Assembly (NCBI GenBank): GCA_037190805.1
Contig: JBBCJR010000014.1
Coordinates: forward strand, 1-64,000
Origin: JBBCJR01 sp037190805
Lineage (GTDB): Bacteria > Pseudomonadota > Alphaproteobacteria > Sphingomonadales > Sphingomonadaceae
DNA length: 64,000 nucleotides
Direction of reading: 5' to 3'
This document shows, one piece after another, positions 62,900 to 64,000 of the stretch (within the stretch, counting starts at the first letter, position 1; every line of letters starts with the position of its first letter). The notes beneath the pieces are model-generated. The model was not told the origin of the DNA. It worked only from the letters and a program-made list of their open reading frames with translations, and made no database searches. The position numbers and the translations under genes were made by a program.

Positions 62900-63504
62900 T
62901 GAACGATGAAATTGGTGAAGTAGACATCGGCGATACCGCCAAAGCCTTCCTTCTGCTTCAGGACGTCGTTGATCGCTTTGGTCAGCGCCTTTTGCAGCTG
63001 CGCCTTGCCTTCAGGCGTGAACACCGTCGTCTCGTCGGTGCCGGAGAGGGTGAGCAGCACCGCCGATCGGACCGGAATTTCGTGCCGGCGCAGATTGTCG
63101 ATGACGCGGTTGTCATAGTGGGTGACGATACCGAGGCCGATCTGGACGAAGCGCGGGCTGTCCTTGAGATTGGAGGTGAACTCCTTCTCGATCTGGAAAT
63201 AGGTCGATTCATATTTCTCGCCGCCGCCGCCGGCAAGCGATGGACCGGGGCCACCTTCGGCGCCCTCGCCGCCTTCTGCGCCACCCTCGGCGACCCCCTG
63301 GCCCTTGAGAACCAGCTGCGGCTGATTGGGGTCCACGGCCGGCTTTTGCGCCGACGCCCCGCCCCCACCCAGGCCCCCGCCGGCATAGACGCCCGCGCCA
63401 ACGCCGCCACCGATCAACAGCACGCCGCCAAGGCCGAGCAGAAGCATCTTCTTACCCTTGCCGCCCTTTTTTGCCTGGGGCTGTTCGTCGCTCACGTCAC
63501 TCAT
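62896..63504 (-). CDS. fliL: Flagellar basal-body-associated protein FliL
   Basis: 202-residue inner-membrane protein. A Lys-rich cytoplasmic tip (AKKGGKGKK) leads into one membrane helix (MLLLGLGGVLLIGGGVGAG), then a Gly-rich linker and the periplasmic FliL domain, which ends VYFTNFIVQ. FliL stabilises stator units around the rotor. It starts the fliL-M-N-O run downstream of fliK, about 20 bases away. Confidence 0.88.
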   Translation of the reverse strand: MSDVSDEQPQAKKGGKGKKMLLLGLGGVLLIGGGVGAGVYAGGGLGGGGASAQKPAVDPNQPQLVLKGQGVAEGGAEGGEGAEGGPGPSLAGGGGEKYESTYFQIEKEFTSNLKDSPRFVQIGLGIVTHYDNRVIDNLRRHEIPVRSAVLLTLSGTDETTVFTPEGKAQLQKALTKAINDVLKQKEGFGGIADVYFTNFIVQ

Positions 63505-63523
63505 CTCCGCTCACTTGCAATGG

Positions 63524-64000
63524 TCAGGCCAGGCGGTCGCGCGTCACGCGCGGCCGGTCGGCAGCTGTTTCAGGCTGATCCTCGGGCTGATCGCGCCGGG
63601 CCGATGAGGGCGCGGCAGGCAGATCGGCATCCCGGCCGCTGGCCGCGCGCTGTTGCCCGCCGCCCGTTCCGGCACCGAGATCGACCTGCGCCTGGCCAAG
63701 CCGCAGTCCCCGCGCTTCCGCCATCTCCGCCAGCTTCGGCGCGGCATCGGCGATGATGGCGCGCGCTTCGGGGCTGTCCGTGGTGAAAGTGACATGGACG
63801 CGCTCGCCCTCGACCCGGATACGGACGTCGAGCGCCCCAAGGGCATCGGGCAGCAGCTTCATGTGGGTGACACGCACCGGACCGGTGGCACGCGCTTCCT
63901 CGACCCGGTCGACCAGCGTGTCGAGCCAGTCGGCTCGGCTCGTGTCTAGCACAGGCCCTTGAGGCGCGGGCGCGCGCGCGGTCTCGATGGTGGCCGGTGC
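63524..64000 (-). CDS. fliK: Flagellar hook-length control protein FliK, C-terminal part
   Basis: Partial gene cut by the right window edge; the reading frame stays open to base 64000. The visible 158 residues contain the Flg_hook C-terminal domain (THMKLLPDALGALDVRIRVEG, then VHVTFTTDSPEARAIIADAAP), followed by a disordered acidic/basic tail. FliK measures the hook and triggers the FlhB switch. Its Pro/Ala-rich N-terminal region lies outside. Confidence 0.8.
   Translation of the reverse strand, partial: APATIETARAPAPQGPVLDTSRADWLDTLVDRVEEARATGPVRVTHMKLLPDALGALDVRIRVEGERVHVTFTTDSPEARAIIADAAPKLAEMAEARGLRLGQAQVDLGAGTGGGQQRAASGRDADLPAAPSSARRDQPEDQPETAADRPRVTRDRLA

Noticed and set aside
1..64000. 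Search by eye for tRNA, rRNA, CRISPR arrays, transposases, integrases and prophage genes
   Set aside because: None recognised; gene content and spacing look like continuous chromosome.

Overview
The window looks like chromosome from a high-GC alphaproteobacterium of the Sphingomonadales. The support is indirect: a sphingomonad-style TonB-dependent receptor, SUV3-like helicase, NDUFAF7/MidA-type methyltransferase, CarD, DUF1489 and M23 peptidase homologues, and a bacterial alternative oxidase. No insertion sequence, prophage, CRISPR array, rRNA or tRNA gene was recognised.

Layout. 0-10.3 kb: a secreted NTF2-like protein, an L,D-transpeptidase lipoprotein, two secreted amidohydrolases (one fused to a TolB-type propeller) and a hybrid PAS histidine kinase. 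10.4-13.6 kb: a leftward operon with serine O-acetyltransferase, a class I glutamine amidotransferase-like protein, an FMN reductase and a nitroreductase. 13.8-18.3 kb: an ATP-grasp ligase with a membrane tail coupled to a TauE/SafE permease, then an MIO aromatic ammonia-lyase divergent from an Lrp/AsnC regulator. 18.3-20.4 kb: a nitric-oxide module (NsrR, group III truncated haemoglobin, alternative oxidase, DUF1971 protein) with two NsrR-like boxes in the divergent promoter.

21-37 kb is the most unusual part. A sulfonate-type ABC importer (four genes, leftward) diverges from a rightward run: class II aldolase-like protein, DszA/NtaA-type flavin monooxygenase, Old Yellow Enzyme homologue, TonB-dependent receptor, a DszB-like desulfinase, a heterodimeric ABC exporter, a second DszB-like protein and an Rrf2 regulator. 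The two DszB-like proteins resemble solute-binding proteins but have no signal peptide. They retain the Cys, His, Arg and Gly-Gly positions of the DszB (2'-hydroxybiphenyl-2-sulfinate desulfinase) active site. I read the region as a probable uptake-oxidation-desulfination-export system for scavenging sulfur from an unknown organosulfur compound.

37-53.5 kb is mostly housekeeping: spermidine dehydrogenase-like flavoprotein, AlkA-type glycosylase, ferredoxins, a LytS/LytTR two-component pair, Lgt, MidA-like methyltransferase, CDF metal exporter, MgtE, CarD, an S4 RNA-binding protein and a SUV3-like helicase. 53.6-64 kb: an M23 peptidase that appears to start at CTG, a second four-cysteine Rrf2 regulator, and flagellar genes (fliS, fliD, then flhB-fliR-fliQ-fliP-fliO-fliN-fliM-fliL-fliK read right to left), with fliK cut by the window edge.
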